64,000 nucleotides of DNA from Bacteroidota bacterium (GCA_016715505.1 JADJZY010000016.1:20001-84000), one strand, 5' to 3'. Shown: positions 50,898 to 60,318, counted from the stretch's first letter. Numbers and translations: made by a program. The notes: a model not told the origin generated them from the letters alone.

Positions 50898-50969
50898 CGT
50901 CACTTTGAAAGTAGGTTTTTAACATTCACCTGCCTGTCAAATTTTCAAACAAAAACTAAACGATATAAA

Positions 50970-53234
50970 ATGGCATTTGATCTTTCCATGATTCAACAGG
51001 TTTATGCAGGTTTCCCTTCTAAAATTGCAGCAGCGCGACAAGCACTCGGAAAACCACTCACTTTGGCCGAGAAAATTCTTTATGCGCATTTGGATAAAGG
51101 CATGGAATTAAAGAATTACGACAGGCTCAAAAGTTATGTCGATTTTAATCCGGATCGGGTGGCCATGCAGGACGCCACAGCCCAAATGGCTTTGCTTCAA
51201 TTTATGCAAGCTGGTCGTCCGTCGGCAGCTGTGCCAAGCACTGTGCATTGCGATCACTTGATTGTCGCCAAAAACGGGAGTCAGGAAGATTTAGAATTTG
51301 CCAATCAGGAAAGTAAAGAAGTCTTTGATTTTTTAAGTTCAGTTTCGAATAAATATGGTATTGGGTTCTGGAAACCCGGAGCCGGAATCATCCATCAGAT
51401 TGTATTGGAAAACTATGCTTTTCCGGGTGGGATGATGATTGGTACTGATAGCCATACCGTGAATGCCGGTGGCCTGGGCATGGTGGCCATTGGTGTGGGT
51501 GGTGCCGATGCCTGTGATGTGATGGCCGGATTGCCTTGGGAATTACTGATGCCTAAATTAATTGGTGTTAAATTAACCGGAAAATTAAATGGCTGGACTG
51601 CACCAAAAGATATCATATTAAAATTAGCAGGTATACTCACAGTTAAAGGTGGAACAAATGCCATCGTAGAATATTTTGGAGAAGGTGCGCAAAGTTTGAG
51701 CTGTACCGGAAAGGGAACCATTTGTAATATGGGAGCTGAAATTGGTGCAACCACTTCGACCTTTGGTTATGATGATAGTATGGAGCGCTATTTACGGGCA
51801 ACAGGAAGAGCCGCAGTGGCCGATGCCGCCAATGCCATTCGGGAACATCTTACCGGAGATGCTGAAGTATATGCCTCCCCTGAAAAATATTTCGATCAAG
51901 TAATTGAAATCGATTTAAGTAGTTTAGAACCGCATTTGAACGGGCCATTTACGCCGGATTTAGCCACACCAATTTCTGGAATGAAGGCGGCTATGGCTGC
52001 CAATAACTGGCCGGCTAAAGTGGAAGTAGGCTTGATTGGAAGTTGTACCAATTCAAGCTATGAAGATATTTCCCGTGCAGTAAGTTTGGCCAAACAAGTA
52101 AAAGAAAAAGGCTTAAGCAGCAAAGCGGAATTCACGATTAGTCCGGGATCAGAACAAATTCGTTATACGATTGAGCGGGATGGATTTTTGGAAACTTTTG
52201 AGGGAATTGGTGCTAAAGTTTTTGCCAATGCCTGCGGTCCTTGTATTGGAATGTGGGATCGGATGGGCGCTGAAAAACAAGAAAAAAATACCATTGTGCA
52301 TTCGTTTAATCGAAATTTTGCCAAACGTGCGGATGGTAACCCGAATACCTATGCTTTCGTAGCTAGTCCGGAAATTGTGACTGCGCTGGCAATTGCAGGG
52401 GATCTTGGTTTTAATCCAATGACAGATACTTTGACGAATGACAAAGGGGAGCAGGTTAAATTGGATCCGCCAAGTGGGGATGAGTTACCTATGAATGGAT
52501 TTGCGGTTGAAGATGCCGGATATCAGGCTCCTGCCGAAGATGGCACCGGCGTTCAGGTGTTGGTGAGCCCGGATAGCAAGCGATTACAATTATTGGATCC
52601 ATTTGCAGCATGGGAAGGCACTGATTTAAAAGGATTAAAATTATTAATCAAAGCCAAAGGAAAATGTACCACAGATCATATCAGTATGGCTGGTCCATGG
52701 TTGAAATTCAGAGGACATCTGGATAATATCAGTAACAATATGTTGATTGGGGCAGTGAATGCTTTCAATGATAAAACCGATTCGGTAAAAAATCAATTAA
52801 GCGGAGAATATGGTCCTGTGCCGGCTACGCAGCGCGCATATAAAGCAGCAGGTATTGGAAGTATTGTGGTAGGTGACGAAAACTACGGTGAAGGATCATC
52901 ACGTGAACATGCTGCTATGGAGCCTCGTCATTTGGGTGTTCGTGCAGTATTGGTTAAATCCTTCGCACGAATTCACGAAACCAATTTAAAAAAGCAAGGG
53001 ATGTTGGCCCTGACCTTCGTGGATAAATCCGATTACGATAAAATCCAGGAAGATGATCGAATTGATATTGAAGGATTGTTGGCGATGGCACCGGGTAAAA
53101 ATTTACAACTGGTATTAAACCATAGCGATGGCAGCAACGAAACGATTCAGGTTCAGCATTCATACAATGCACAACAGATTGAGTGGTTTAAAGCCGGTGG
53201 TGCTTTGAACATCATACGTGCCGGGATACAATAG
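50970..53234 (+). CDS. acn: Aconitate hydratase (mitochondrial-type)
   Basis: 754 residues from ATG 50970. Interconverts citrate and isocitrate in the TCA cycle with a [4Fe-4S] cluster. Cluster cysteines are in 'GSCTNSSYED' near residue 357 and 'NACGPCIGMWDR' near 420. 'GTDSHTVNAGGLGMVAIGVGG' region near 155-175, 'KCTTDHISMAGPW' near 565 and 'GEGSSREHAAMEPRH' near 640 belong to the family, the last in the swivel domain. Length matches the mitochondrial type rather than AcnA or AcnB of E. coli. Start chosen by the promoter and N-terminal similarity. Confidence 0.96.
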   Translation: MAFDLSMIQQVYAGFPSKIAAARQALGKPLTLAEKILYAHLDKGMELKNYDRLKSYVDFNPDRVAMQDATAQMALLQFMQAGRPSAAVPSTVHCDHLIVAKNGSQEDLEFANQESKEVFDFLSSVSNKYGIGFWKPGAGIIHQIVLENYAFPGGMMIGTDSHTVNAGGLGMVAIGVGGADACDVMAGLPWELLMPKLIGVKLTGKLNGWTAPKDIILKLAGILTVKGGTNAIVEYFGEGAQSLSCTGKGTICNMGAEIGATTSTFGYDDSMERYLRATGRAAVADAANAIREHLTGDAEVYASPEKYFDQVIEIDLSSLEPHLNGPFTPDLATPISGMKAAMAANNWPAKVEVGLIGSCTNSSYEDISRAVSLAKQVKEKGLSSKAEFTISPGSEQIRYTIERDGFLETFEGIGAKVFANACGPCIGMWDRMGAEKQEKNTIVHSFNRNFAKRADGNPNTYAFVASPEIVTALAIAGDLGFNPMTDTLTNDKGEQVKLDPPSGDELPMNGFAVEDAGYQAPAEDGTGVQVLVSPDSKRLQLLDPFAAWEGTDLKGLKLLIKAKGKCTTDHISMAGPWLKFRGHLDNISNNMLIGAVNAFNDKTDSVKNQLSGEYGPVPATQRAYKAAGIGSIVVGDENYGEGSSREHAAMEPRHLGVRAVLVKSFARIHETNLKKQGMLALTFVDKSDYDKIQEDDRIDIEGLLAMAPGKNLQLVLNHSDGSNETIQVQHSYNAQQIEWFKAGGALNIIRAGIQ

Positions 53235-53391
53235 TCGGGTTTTGTTTGACAAATAATGGAATAATGATTTTTAGTCAGCAGATAGCTGCCTGAAATTGAG
53301 TTGCGACTGTGTTGCTGTGCAAGTAAACCTTAGTTTTAGCTCCGCAAGCGCTTGTATATTTTAAGCAATTCGGCTGTCGAAATGTCTGTGA

Positions 53392-53508
53392 GCGTTCTGC
53401 GAAGCGTCTTTCGCTTCGTAGTATTATTCTATTGCTTTTAGCAATAAACGTAAATATGTTCTGGAAACATTCCTTCGTTCGCGCTAGTATATTTTAAACA
53501 TTTCGGCT
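53392..53508. repeat. Dispersed hairpin repeat, copy 1
   Basis: About 117 bp shared with copies at 54371 and 57370. Contains hairpin CGAAGCG-TCTTT-CGCTTCG and ATTGC-TTTTA-GCAAT, then 'ttcgcgctagtatattttaa...tttcggct'. An older partial echo 'gcgcttgtatattttaagca' lies just before it at about 53348. The 53235-53716 gap holds this repeat plus further hairpins and no gene. Confidence 0.85.
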
Positions 53509-53530
53509 CAACTGTTCGAGATGTTCTACA

Positions 53531-53699
53531 ATAATTCTGTTCGACATTTGTAATGTCGTATTACTATCGGCGGTTTTGTAAACCGCATAGGCATATCGTT
53601 CCGGGTATTGCCGAAGGCAGTTACATTATAAGGACAAATAAACACCGAACTACAACAATATTTCAAAGATAGAATCAAAACCCCGCTTTTGGCAATACC
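53531..53699. repeat. Cluster of short hairpins and a 9-bp inverted repeat beside the toxin gene
   Basis: CGACATT-TGT-AATGTCG (about 53531-53547), GCGGTTT-TGT-AAACCGC (about 53569-53585), and GGTATTGCC (about 53606) matching GGCAATACC (about 53691). The last pair encloses about 76 bp and ends at the parE stop. The arrangement is reminiscent of a cassette recombination site, but integron R-box consensus is not met. Confidence 0.5.
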
Positions 53700-53716
53700 T
53701 TGTTGGAGGCAGTTGT

Positions 53717-54019
53717 TTATTTGTTCAGTCTGTTTTTCAAGTCCATCCGTTCGTGTAAGATTCTAACAACTTCAATTCTATCTTTGGAAATAACTTGATA
53801 GAAAATTATGTGCATCCCAGTCCTCAATCCAAGCAAGTTCTTGCTTATTCCTTCATACTCTTTTCCAAGAATTGGGTTTTTGCCGATTTGTTTACAAGCA
53901 AATTCCAAAGCCGCATAATATTTGTCAGCTTGTTTTTCCGACCATTCGTCAAATGTGTAAAACCAAATATCATTCAAGTCGTTAATGGCTTCTTGTCTTA
54001 AAATAACATTAGCCATCAT
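53717..54019 (-). CDS. parE: ParE/RelE-superfamily toxin
   Basis: 100 residues. Toxin of a type II toxin-antitoxin pair. 'ILRQEAINDLNDIWFYTFDEWSEKQADKYY' region (residues 5-35, helix pair), 'GKEYEGISKNLLGLRTGMHIIFY' region near 60, and 'IEVVRILHERMD' near the end match ParE, which in studied cases poisons gyrase. The start overlaps the antitoxin gene by 11 bp, the usual coupled order antitoxin then toxin. It lies between copies 1 and 2 of the hairpin repeat. Confidence 0.92.
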   Translation of the reverse strand: MMANVILRQEAINDLNDIWFYTFDEWSEKQADKYYAALEFACKQIGKNPILGKEYEGISKNLLGLRTGMHIIFYQVISKDRIEVVRILHERMDLKNRLNK

Positions 54020-54257
54020 TTCTTTTTTCTTCTTTTAATTTTTTCAAATTTTCTTTGAAGTCAAAATTTTCTACAAGTGGGCTATCTAAGCCTTTCTGAA
54101 TAGCAGATTTCAAAGCCATTACTCTATTTTCTTCCTCTTCTAACAGCCTAAGCCCAGCACGAACAACCTCACTAACATTTTTATATCGTCCTGTTGAGAC
54201 CTGACTGCTTATAAACTCGTCAAAATAGTTTCCAAGTGATATTGATGTATTTTTCAT
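54009..54257 (-). CDS. parD: ParD-family antitoxin
   Basis: 82 residues. Ribbon-helix-helix N-terminus ('TSISLGNYFDEFISSQV', 'YKNVSEVVRAGLRLLEEEE') that binds DNA, and a charged C-terminal tail that would wrap the toxin. First gene of the pair. A palindromic operator candidate lies 23 bp upstream, consistent with autorepression. Confidence 0.92.
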   Translation of the reverse strand: MKNTSISLGNYFDEFISSQVSTGRYKNVSEVVRAGLRLLEEEENRVMALKSAIQKGLDSPLVENFDFKENLKKLKEEKRNDG

Positions 54258-54274
54258 AATTGTTAAACTATACT

Positions 54275-54296
54275 CAAAGTTACCAAAAATTGGTAA
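54275..54296 (-). promoter_or_regulatory. Probable parDE promoter and operator
   Basis: Perfect inverted repeat TTACCAA-AAA-TTGGTAA (54280-54296). On the minus strand it overlaps a TAACTTTG -7 box (complement at 54275-54282). ParD binding here would block the promoter. Confidence 0.6.
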
Positions 54297-54335
54297 AAAC
54301 GTAGTTGTCAGACTTAAATTTTCAAATTTTGTTTA

Positions 54336-54657
54336 CCAGTTCTTTAAGGCATGTAAGATAAAAAATGCAGCGTTCTGCGAAGCGTCTTTCGCTTCGTAGT
54401 ATTATTCTATTGCTTTTAGCAATAAACGTAAATATGTTCTGGAATATTCCTTCGCTCGCGCTAGTATATTTTAATCATTTCGGCTGTCGATGTGCCTGTG
54501 CTTGGTTCCCAATTTGGCAATAGATTATGATCTTTATAAAAATTGGGGACGATTAGAAATTGAATTTGTTCTTGAATCAAGATTAAAGAATACAGGCACG
54601 GTTTGTAAATTAGTGACAGCCTTTGTGGTTATTAAAGACTAGAATTAGATGGGGCAC
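54336..54657. repeat. Dispersed hairpin repeat, copy 2 (long form)
   Basis: About 320 bp. Starts 'ccagttctttaaggcatg', includes the 117-bp core of copy 1, then a 108-bp element bounded by GTGCCTGT (54492-54499) and ACAGGCAC (54592-54599) with inner CCCAATTT/AAATTGGG, and a tail 'agcctttgtggttattaa'. Same orientation as copies 1 and 3. The whole space between parD and the broken gene is taken up by it. Confidence 0.88.
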
Positions 54658-54675
54658 TGGAATTGCGGAGTGATG

Positions 54676-57265
54676 CTACTCTTTTTGAAGTTTGATTAAA
54701 TAACTTTGCTCCGAAACAATCAAATGTAAAAAGTAAATACCGTTACTCAATTTATCAAGATTGTTTATCTGAAAAGAATGAATTCCCGTTTTAATAGCAT
54801 TTTGTTTTTTATCGTCAAGAATAATACTCCCATTCACATTGAAAAGCTGAAATGTCAAAACTTCATCATTTGTAAATGCGGCATTTATTGATATTTTGTC
54901 ATGAAAAGGGTTTGGAAGTATAATTAAATCTCTAAAATTATCACTGATTAGTACCTTTTCAGATACGCTAAACAACTATTTGAATCTGTAGCTTTTACAA
55001 AATAAATTCCATCACCTTTTGTGAAAAGTGAGTTGCTATTCGTGTCTTCTAATTCAAAATTATTATAATACCATTTGATTTCACTGGAATGATTATTCAA
55101 TAAATTCAATGTATGATTTTTATAGTCATTTCAAGACTGGAATAAGTGGAGAGGTTACTTCTAGGAAAAAACACTTTTATTGCTTTTGCAAAAATTTGTA
55201 TTTGTGCCAGTTCTGTGTATAAAGGAAGGTGAAAAAAAGGTTGATTATTTGATATTCCATTATTCCACGAATAGAGTCAGTACCTTGTGCAAATAAATGA
55301 CGAATCTCCTAGGCATATAATACTGTCCGATACAGCTAAATTCAGTAGTGGAACATGAAATACTGGCGGAAAAGTCCAAGCACCTTGTGCAAATAAAGAC
55401 AGAATCTCCTATATAAACGCCGTCAGTTATATTTAATGTTGAATTGTTTTTGATTTTAAGTTTAAATTTTATGGCGTTTACAGCCATGGAATCAGTGGCT
55501 GTAACGAGGTAAGAATTATTATTATAATTAGCAATAAATGGAACACCTGATTGAATATTTGATGGCCAAAAATATGAATATCATGGGAATGCCACTATTG
55601 ATATGGGATTGCCATGACATACAGAATCAGAAGGAGTTTGAGTGATGTTAAAATCTATATTAGAAGAAATTACAATTGAATCACTTGATTCAGGATAACA
55701 AAAATTGTCTTTACAAAAGTATAAACACCAGGTTTAGTCACAAGGATGGTATCATTATGTTTGTTGATAAGACGCTTTCCATTAAAAAGCCATCGGTCAT
55801 TGGTAAGATGAAAAGGCAAAGATGATACTAACATGATAGTATCACACAATACTGTCACTGGCATAAATCTTTGGCTTGATTGTGTATCAGCCAAATTTAT
55901 ATTAAGATAATAATATGAAGTATCTCCATTGGCATTAGATACTGTTAGCTTATACTGCATACTTGTATCAATATAAAGATACATCATATTGCCAATTGTC
56001 GTGTCAGGTGCAGGATTCCAAGTTATTGTATGAGGAGTGTCCACACCTAATGCAGTAAGAACGTTCGAATAAACTTCAAGTGTGTCTCTTTGGCATAAAT
56101 TTGCGATAAGAGGTATAGTTAACCAGTGATAAGTGTAAAGTGCTGATATTTATAAATTACCTTCCCTAGACTTAATATGTTAGCAGATATGCCACCAATG
56201 TAAATACTTTTATTAAATGTTGTTACAGAATTTGGGAGATTGCTAGGGTATGCATAAAATACAGGTTCTTTTTGATTATTTAAATCTATTACCTTTAAAC
56301 CACTGCCATCCTCGAAGAAATCACAATCTATAAAAAGGTAATTACTATCAACATAGAATATAGGAAAGTCTTTTCCATTACTTTATCATAGTAGCCATAA
56401 TACGTATATAAGTTCGCGTGCCATCAAATAAGAACTTACTGCTACTAACGGAATAAGTTGCACCACTTCCTGCATTCCCAGTAAACATATACACATCTCC
56501 TGATTTGGGATTAGATTTCACTGAATAGCATGTGGCGTTCTTTATAGGTTCTGATCGAATCCAAATATTATTTAATTGCAAGTCGAATTTACTGACAAAT
56601 ATCCATCCATAGTATGAATATTGATTTGGGTTGTAATATAATATTATGTTGCCAATTGTAAAACCATTGTTTACATTTCCGCCAAAGATTATGGTACTAT
56701 CATAAGGTGAATAAGCTATGGACTTAGGGACACCGTTAGTAGAAATAAGATTTGTAACAATATTTCCTACGGAATTCAGTTTGTATATTCCATTTAAACC
56801 GGCCAAATAAATATTATCTGCATAATCTAAACATAAAGAATACCCACTATGGTTTGTAGACCAAATTTCGTCACCATCATTTTTTATTAAGTTTTTTTAA
56901 TTTACCGGGAAATAATATGACCGGATTTCCTATCATGTCAAAATCCATATCAATTGCTGTGTCTTTTGCAGCAGTGGATAGATTTTTCACCCAAATAATA
57001 TTTCCGAATGTATCTAATTTACTTATTAACATATCCTGACCTCCTATATTGTTAAAGTGAAAATCATCCATTTCAAATGTCGAATCATTAAATACACTGA
57101 CATTGTATAAGTAACCATGATTTGCTTTAAGTAAGATGGTTCTATTTTTAGCATTATTCGCAGAGTATTGATGAAACCACTCAAATTCAATAGGAAAGGC
57201 GAAGGCCACGCCATGGTGTCAAAAACAAAAAAACACAATAAAGAAATAATAAATAAATGTCGCAT
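54676..57265 (-). pseudogene. Broken T9SS-secreted surface protein gene
   Basis: Fragments of one large exported protein in changing frames. N-terminus 'MRHLFIISLLCFFVF' is a signal peptide (57265). Next come SBBP-like strands ('MLISKLDTFGNIIWVKN', 'YLAGLNGIYKLNSVGN'), an Ig-like segment ('HTITWNPAPDTTIGNMM', about 56044) and finally a type A T9SS sorting domain ('ILPNPFHDKISINA' to 'SYLIKLQKE', 54676). At least five frame changes are needed, and one near 56893 is repaired by removing a base, unlike the additions seen elsewhere in the window. Flanked by repeat copies 2 and 3. Either real decay or a poorly assembled stretch. Confidence 0.8.
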
Positions 57266-57334
57266 TGCAATCTAAATTATTACCTAAGATAAAGTTTTAA
57301 TTTGAATTTCCTGATTTTTAGTCTCCGCAAGCAT

Positions 57335-57667
57335 CCAGTTCTTCAAGGCATGTAAGATAACAAAGGCAGCTTTTGCGAAGCGTCTTTCGCTTCGTAGTCT
57401 TTTTCTTTTGCTTTTAGCAATTCACGTAAATATTTTCTGGAACATTCCTTCGCTCGAGCTAGTATATTTTAAACATTTCAGCTGAAGATGTGCCTGTGCT
57501 TGGTGCCCAATTTAGCAATAGCTTATGATCTTTATAAGAATTGGCGACGATTAGAAATTGAAGTTATTCTTGAATCAAGATTAAATAATACAGGCACGGG
57601 TTGCAAATAAGTGCTAGCCATTGTGGTTATCTAAGACTAGAAGTAGCAGCGCACTTAATCTGGGGCA
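57335..57667. repeat. Dispersed hairpin repeat, copy 3 (long form)
   Basis: About 330 bp, alignable with copy 2 along its length: 'ccagttcttcaaggcatg', the hairpin core, and the 108-bp element GTGCCTGT (57490-57497) to ACAGGCAC (57590-57597), where outer arms are unchanged and the inner arm keeps CCAATT/AATTGG. The remaining 57668-57860 shows no gene. Confidence 0.88.
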
Positions 57668-57860
57668 TTTGTGGTTTGTGATGACACAAATCCATTGGTG
57701 AGCATTTGAGTTGCATCCTGGTTGCTGTGAAAGTGTGCGTATGTTTTTAGCCCTGATTGCAGCCAGGTGCCGTGCACAGGCGGAAAGCAGGAGGGCGCGT
57801 GCTATGAACGAAAAATGATGTGCTCCAAATTTGATAAAATCATTCTCAAATAATAGACAA

Positions 57861-57891
57861 AAAAAAGCGCCCAATAATCGGACGCTTTTTT
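57861..57891 (-). terminator. Rho-independent terminator of the aldolase gene
   Basis: AAAAAAGCG (57861-57869) and CC pair with GG and CGCTTTTTT (57883-57891), one mismatch. Situated 18 bp past the stop codon of the minus-strand gene. Confidence 0.8.
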
Positions 57892-57908
57892 TATTCAGTA
57901 CTTTTTGA

Positions 57909-58967
57909 TTAAGCCAATGTGATGCTTTTATCGAGATACACATCCTGAATGGTGTTCAATAATTCCACACCTTCTTTCATTGGTTTCTGGAAAGCTTTAC
58001 GGCCACTGATTAAACCCATTCCACCGGCGCGTTTGTTCACGACGGCGGTCATCACAGCTTCTGCCATATCGGTTGCCCCTTTACTTTCACCGCCACTATT
58101 GATTAAACCAACACGACCCATATAACAATTGGCCACCTGATAACGGGTGAGGTCAATTGGGTGATCGGTGGTCAGATTTTCGTAAACTTTTTTATGTGTT
58201 TTTCCGAATTTCAGGGCATTGTAACCACCGTTATTGGAAGGTAATTTTTGTTTGATAATATCTGCCTGTATGGTTACGCCGAGGTGATTGGCCTGTCCTG
58301 TTAAATCGGCGGCAGTATGATAATCCATTTCGGCTGTTTTGAAGGCACCATTACGCAGGTAACACCACAACACGGTGGCCATCCCTAATTCATGAGCATA
58401 TTCAAACGCTTTGGCGACTTCCTGAATTTGGCGCGTACTTTCATCGCTACCAAAATAAATAGTGGCACCTACCGCTACTGCGCCCATATTCCATGCATCC
58501 TTGATGGTTCCGAACATAATTTGATCGAAACGATTTGGATAAGAAATAAATTCGTTGTGATTGATTTTAACGATGAAAGGAATTTTATGGGCATACTTGC
58601 GGGCACAGGCACCTAAGACGCCATAGGTGGATGCGACTGCATTGCAACCACCTTCCAGTGCGAGTTTGACAATATTTTCAGGGTCAAAATAAATGGGGTT
58701 TGGAGCAAAAGAGGCTCCGGCGCTGTGTTCGATGCCCTGATCAACCGGTAAAATAGAAACGTAACCGGTATTTTTTAATCGGCCATTACCGAGCAGGGTT
58801 TGAATACTGCGTAATGTTTGTGGATTACGATTGCTGTTAATCCATACTTCGTCAACGGTTTTTTTAGAAGGAGTATACAAATCATCTTTAGAGATGGTTT
58901 GGCATTTGTGGTCGAGATAGTAAGCGGCATCATTGCCCAGGAGATCCAGAATTGTTTGGTTAGCCAT
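57909..58967 (-). CDS. fbaB: Class I fructose-bisphosphate aldolase, DhnA type
   Basis: 352 residues from ATG 58967; a longer frame exists, but family similarity begins at 'NQTILDLLGNDAAYYLDH'. Cleaves fructose 1,6-bisphosphate in glycolysis via a Schiff base. 'ILPVDQGIEHSAG' near residue 72, 'IPFIVKINHNEF' near 125, 'AVAVGATIYFGSDES' near 160 and 'NSGGESKGATDMAEAV' near 285 are family segments. The C-terminus 'GLISGRKAFQKPMKEGV' is also conserved. A TACTTTTG box (complement at 59004-59011) lies 37 bp upstream. Confidence 0.95.
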   Translation of the reverse strand: MANQTILDLLGNDAAYYLDHKCQTISKDDLYTPSKKTVDEVWINSNRNPQTLRSIQTLLGNGRLKNTGYVSILPVDQGIEHSAGASFAPNPIYFDPENIVKLALEGGCNAVASTYGVLGACARKYAHKIPFIVKINHNEFISYPNRFDQIMFGTIKDAWNMGAVAVGATIYFGSDESTRQIQEVAKAFEYAHELGMATVLWCYLRNGAFKTAEMDYHTAADLTGQANHLGVTIQADIIKQKLPSNNGGYNALKFGKTHKKVYENLTTDHPIDLTRYQVANCYMGRVGLINSGGESKGATDMAEAVMTAVVNKRAGGMGLISGRKAFQKPMKEGVELLNTIQDVYLDKSITLA

Positions 58968-59126
58968 GGTGTTAAAAATTGTATTTTGATTAAAAAAAGT
59001 GAGCAAAAGTAGTGAATCGGGCTCCAAAAAACGACTTTTTGAAGGGATTTTGCCAATTTTCGTGAATTCTTTGATTTGCTTATTTCAGCGATTACTGATT
59101 CCTGAAATAAACCCATCATTGGAACT

Positions 59127-59762
59127 TTAGGATAAATCGAGATGGTGGCAGCCCATGTCGTAAGGCCGATTGAGTAAATCCAGCAAACGATCCACCTGTT
59201 GGGGTTGATTCAAAAAGTCGGTTTGGGTGGTATCCAAAATGAGGGTTCGGTAATTATCGCCGGTGATGAGTTGTTCATAAGCATCCTGTAATCGCAACAA
59301 ATATTCATCGGGAATGGCCTGTTCATAGCTCCGGTTGCGGTGTCTGATATTGGATTTGAGTTTATTTAAGGGCGTGTGCAAAAACAAAATCAAATCGGGC
59401 TGAGGGAGATTGGGATATATGATATCGAACAAGGTTTCATACAAATGGTATTCATCGGCAGGGAGATTGACTTTCGCAAATAACTTACTTTTGATGAACA
59501 GATAATCGGAAATGGTGTACTGGCTGAATAAGTCGCGGGTATTTAATACATCCCGAAGTTGTTTATACCGATCGGCCAGAAAACTTAGTTCGAGTGGGAA
59601 GGCGAATCGTTGTTGATCTTCATAAAATTTAGGCAGAAAAGGGTTGTCGGCAAACTGTTCCAGAATAAGGCGTGCCCCGAGTTTTTGTTGTAGTATTTGG
59701 CTCAGGGTTGTTTTGCCTGCACCAATGTTTCCTTCGACAGTAATAAATTTATAGGGCATCAT
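59127..59762 (-). CDS. Deoxynucleoside kinase
   Basis: 211 residues from ATG 59762; the frame extends upstream into folK's 3' end but without family features. Phosphorylates deoxynucleosides for salvage. P-loop 'VEGNIGAGKTTLSQ' near residue 9, 'LEQFADNPFLPKFYED' near 34, 'LSFLADRYKQL' near 56 and the lid-like 'IRHRNRSYEQAI' near 138 match the dCK/dGK family. Substrate preference not readable. The gene is 61 bp downstream of folK and may be cotranscribed. Confidence 0.92.
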   Translation of the reverse strand: MMPYKFITVEGNIGAGKTTLSQILQQKLGARLILEQFADNPFLPKFYEDQQRFAFPLELSFLADRYKQLRDVLNTRDLFSQYTISDYLFIKSKLFAKVNLPADEYHLYETLFDIIYPNLPQPDLILFLHTPLNKLKSNIRHRNRSYEQAIPDEYLLRLQDAYEQLITGDNYRTLILDTTQTDFLNQPQQVDRLLDLLNRPYDMGCHHLDLS

Positions 59763-59823
59763 ATGAAACGGTGCGCAAATATAAGGGCTGAGAAAGAATG
59801 GACTTTGGAACGATATACACATC

Positions 59824-60318
59824 CTACTCATTCGAGTCGGTGTAGGGTTGAACCTGTAAAGGGTCTTCACATTGTTGAAGGAGGGTTCGGATATCGATAC
59901 CCAGAACCGGATGCACCAGAAAAGGGGCTATTTCGGCCAAAGGTGTCAAAACAAATCTCCGTGATTGCATACGCGGGTGAGGAATTTTAAGTCCGGGTTG
60001 CTCCATAATGAGGTTGTGATAAAACAAAATGTCGATGTCCAGGGTTCGGGAATCCCATTTTTTTAAACGGGTTCTTCCTGCCGAAGATTCAATATTTAAG
60101 GCAGTTTGTAATAATTTTTCGGGCGATAATGAAGAGTCAACCCATAAAACCTGATTGAGGTATGGAGGGGCATCGGTTTGTCCCCATGCTGCTGTTTCGT
60201 AGATTGAAGAGCTTTGCAGAATGTGGCCAATTTGTTGTTCAATGGCCTCACGACCTTGTTTCAAGCATTGAATTCTATTGCCCAGATTGCCACCTATGAT
60301 TAAAAAAATGCCGTTCAT
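59824..60318 (-). CDS. folK: 2-amino-4-hydroxy-6-hydroxymethyldihydropteridine pyrophosphokinase
   Basis: 164 residues. Transfers diphosphate to hydroxymethyl-dihydropterin in folate synthesis. 'IIGGNLGNR' at the N-terminus, 'YETAAWGQTDAPPYLNQV' near residue 40, metal-binding 'WDSRTLDIDILFY' near 88, and 'IPHPRMQSRRFVLTPLAEI' near 110 are all in place. Normal length. It is first of a minus-strand pair and divergent from sppA. Confidence 0.96.
   Translation of the reverse strand: MNGIFLIIGGNLGNRIQCLKQGREAIEQQIGHILQSSSIYETAAWGQTDAPPYLNQVLWVDSSLSPEKLLQTALNIESSAGRTRLKKWDSRTLDIDILFYHNLIMEQPGLKIPHPRMQSRRFVLTPLAEIAPFLVHPVLGIDIRTLLQQCEDPLQVQPYTDSNE

Noticed and set aside
50880..50969. Upstream start for aconitase
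   Set aside because: This stretch contains the promoter boxes, and aconitase similarity starts after 50970.
53392..57667. CRISPR array
   Set aside because: Only three copies, far apart, of over 100 bp, with no spacers or cas genes.
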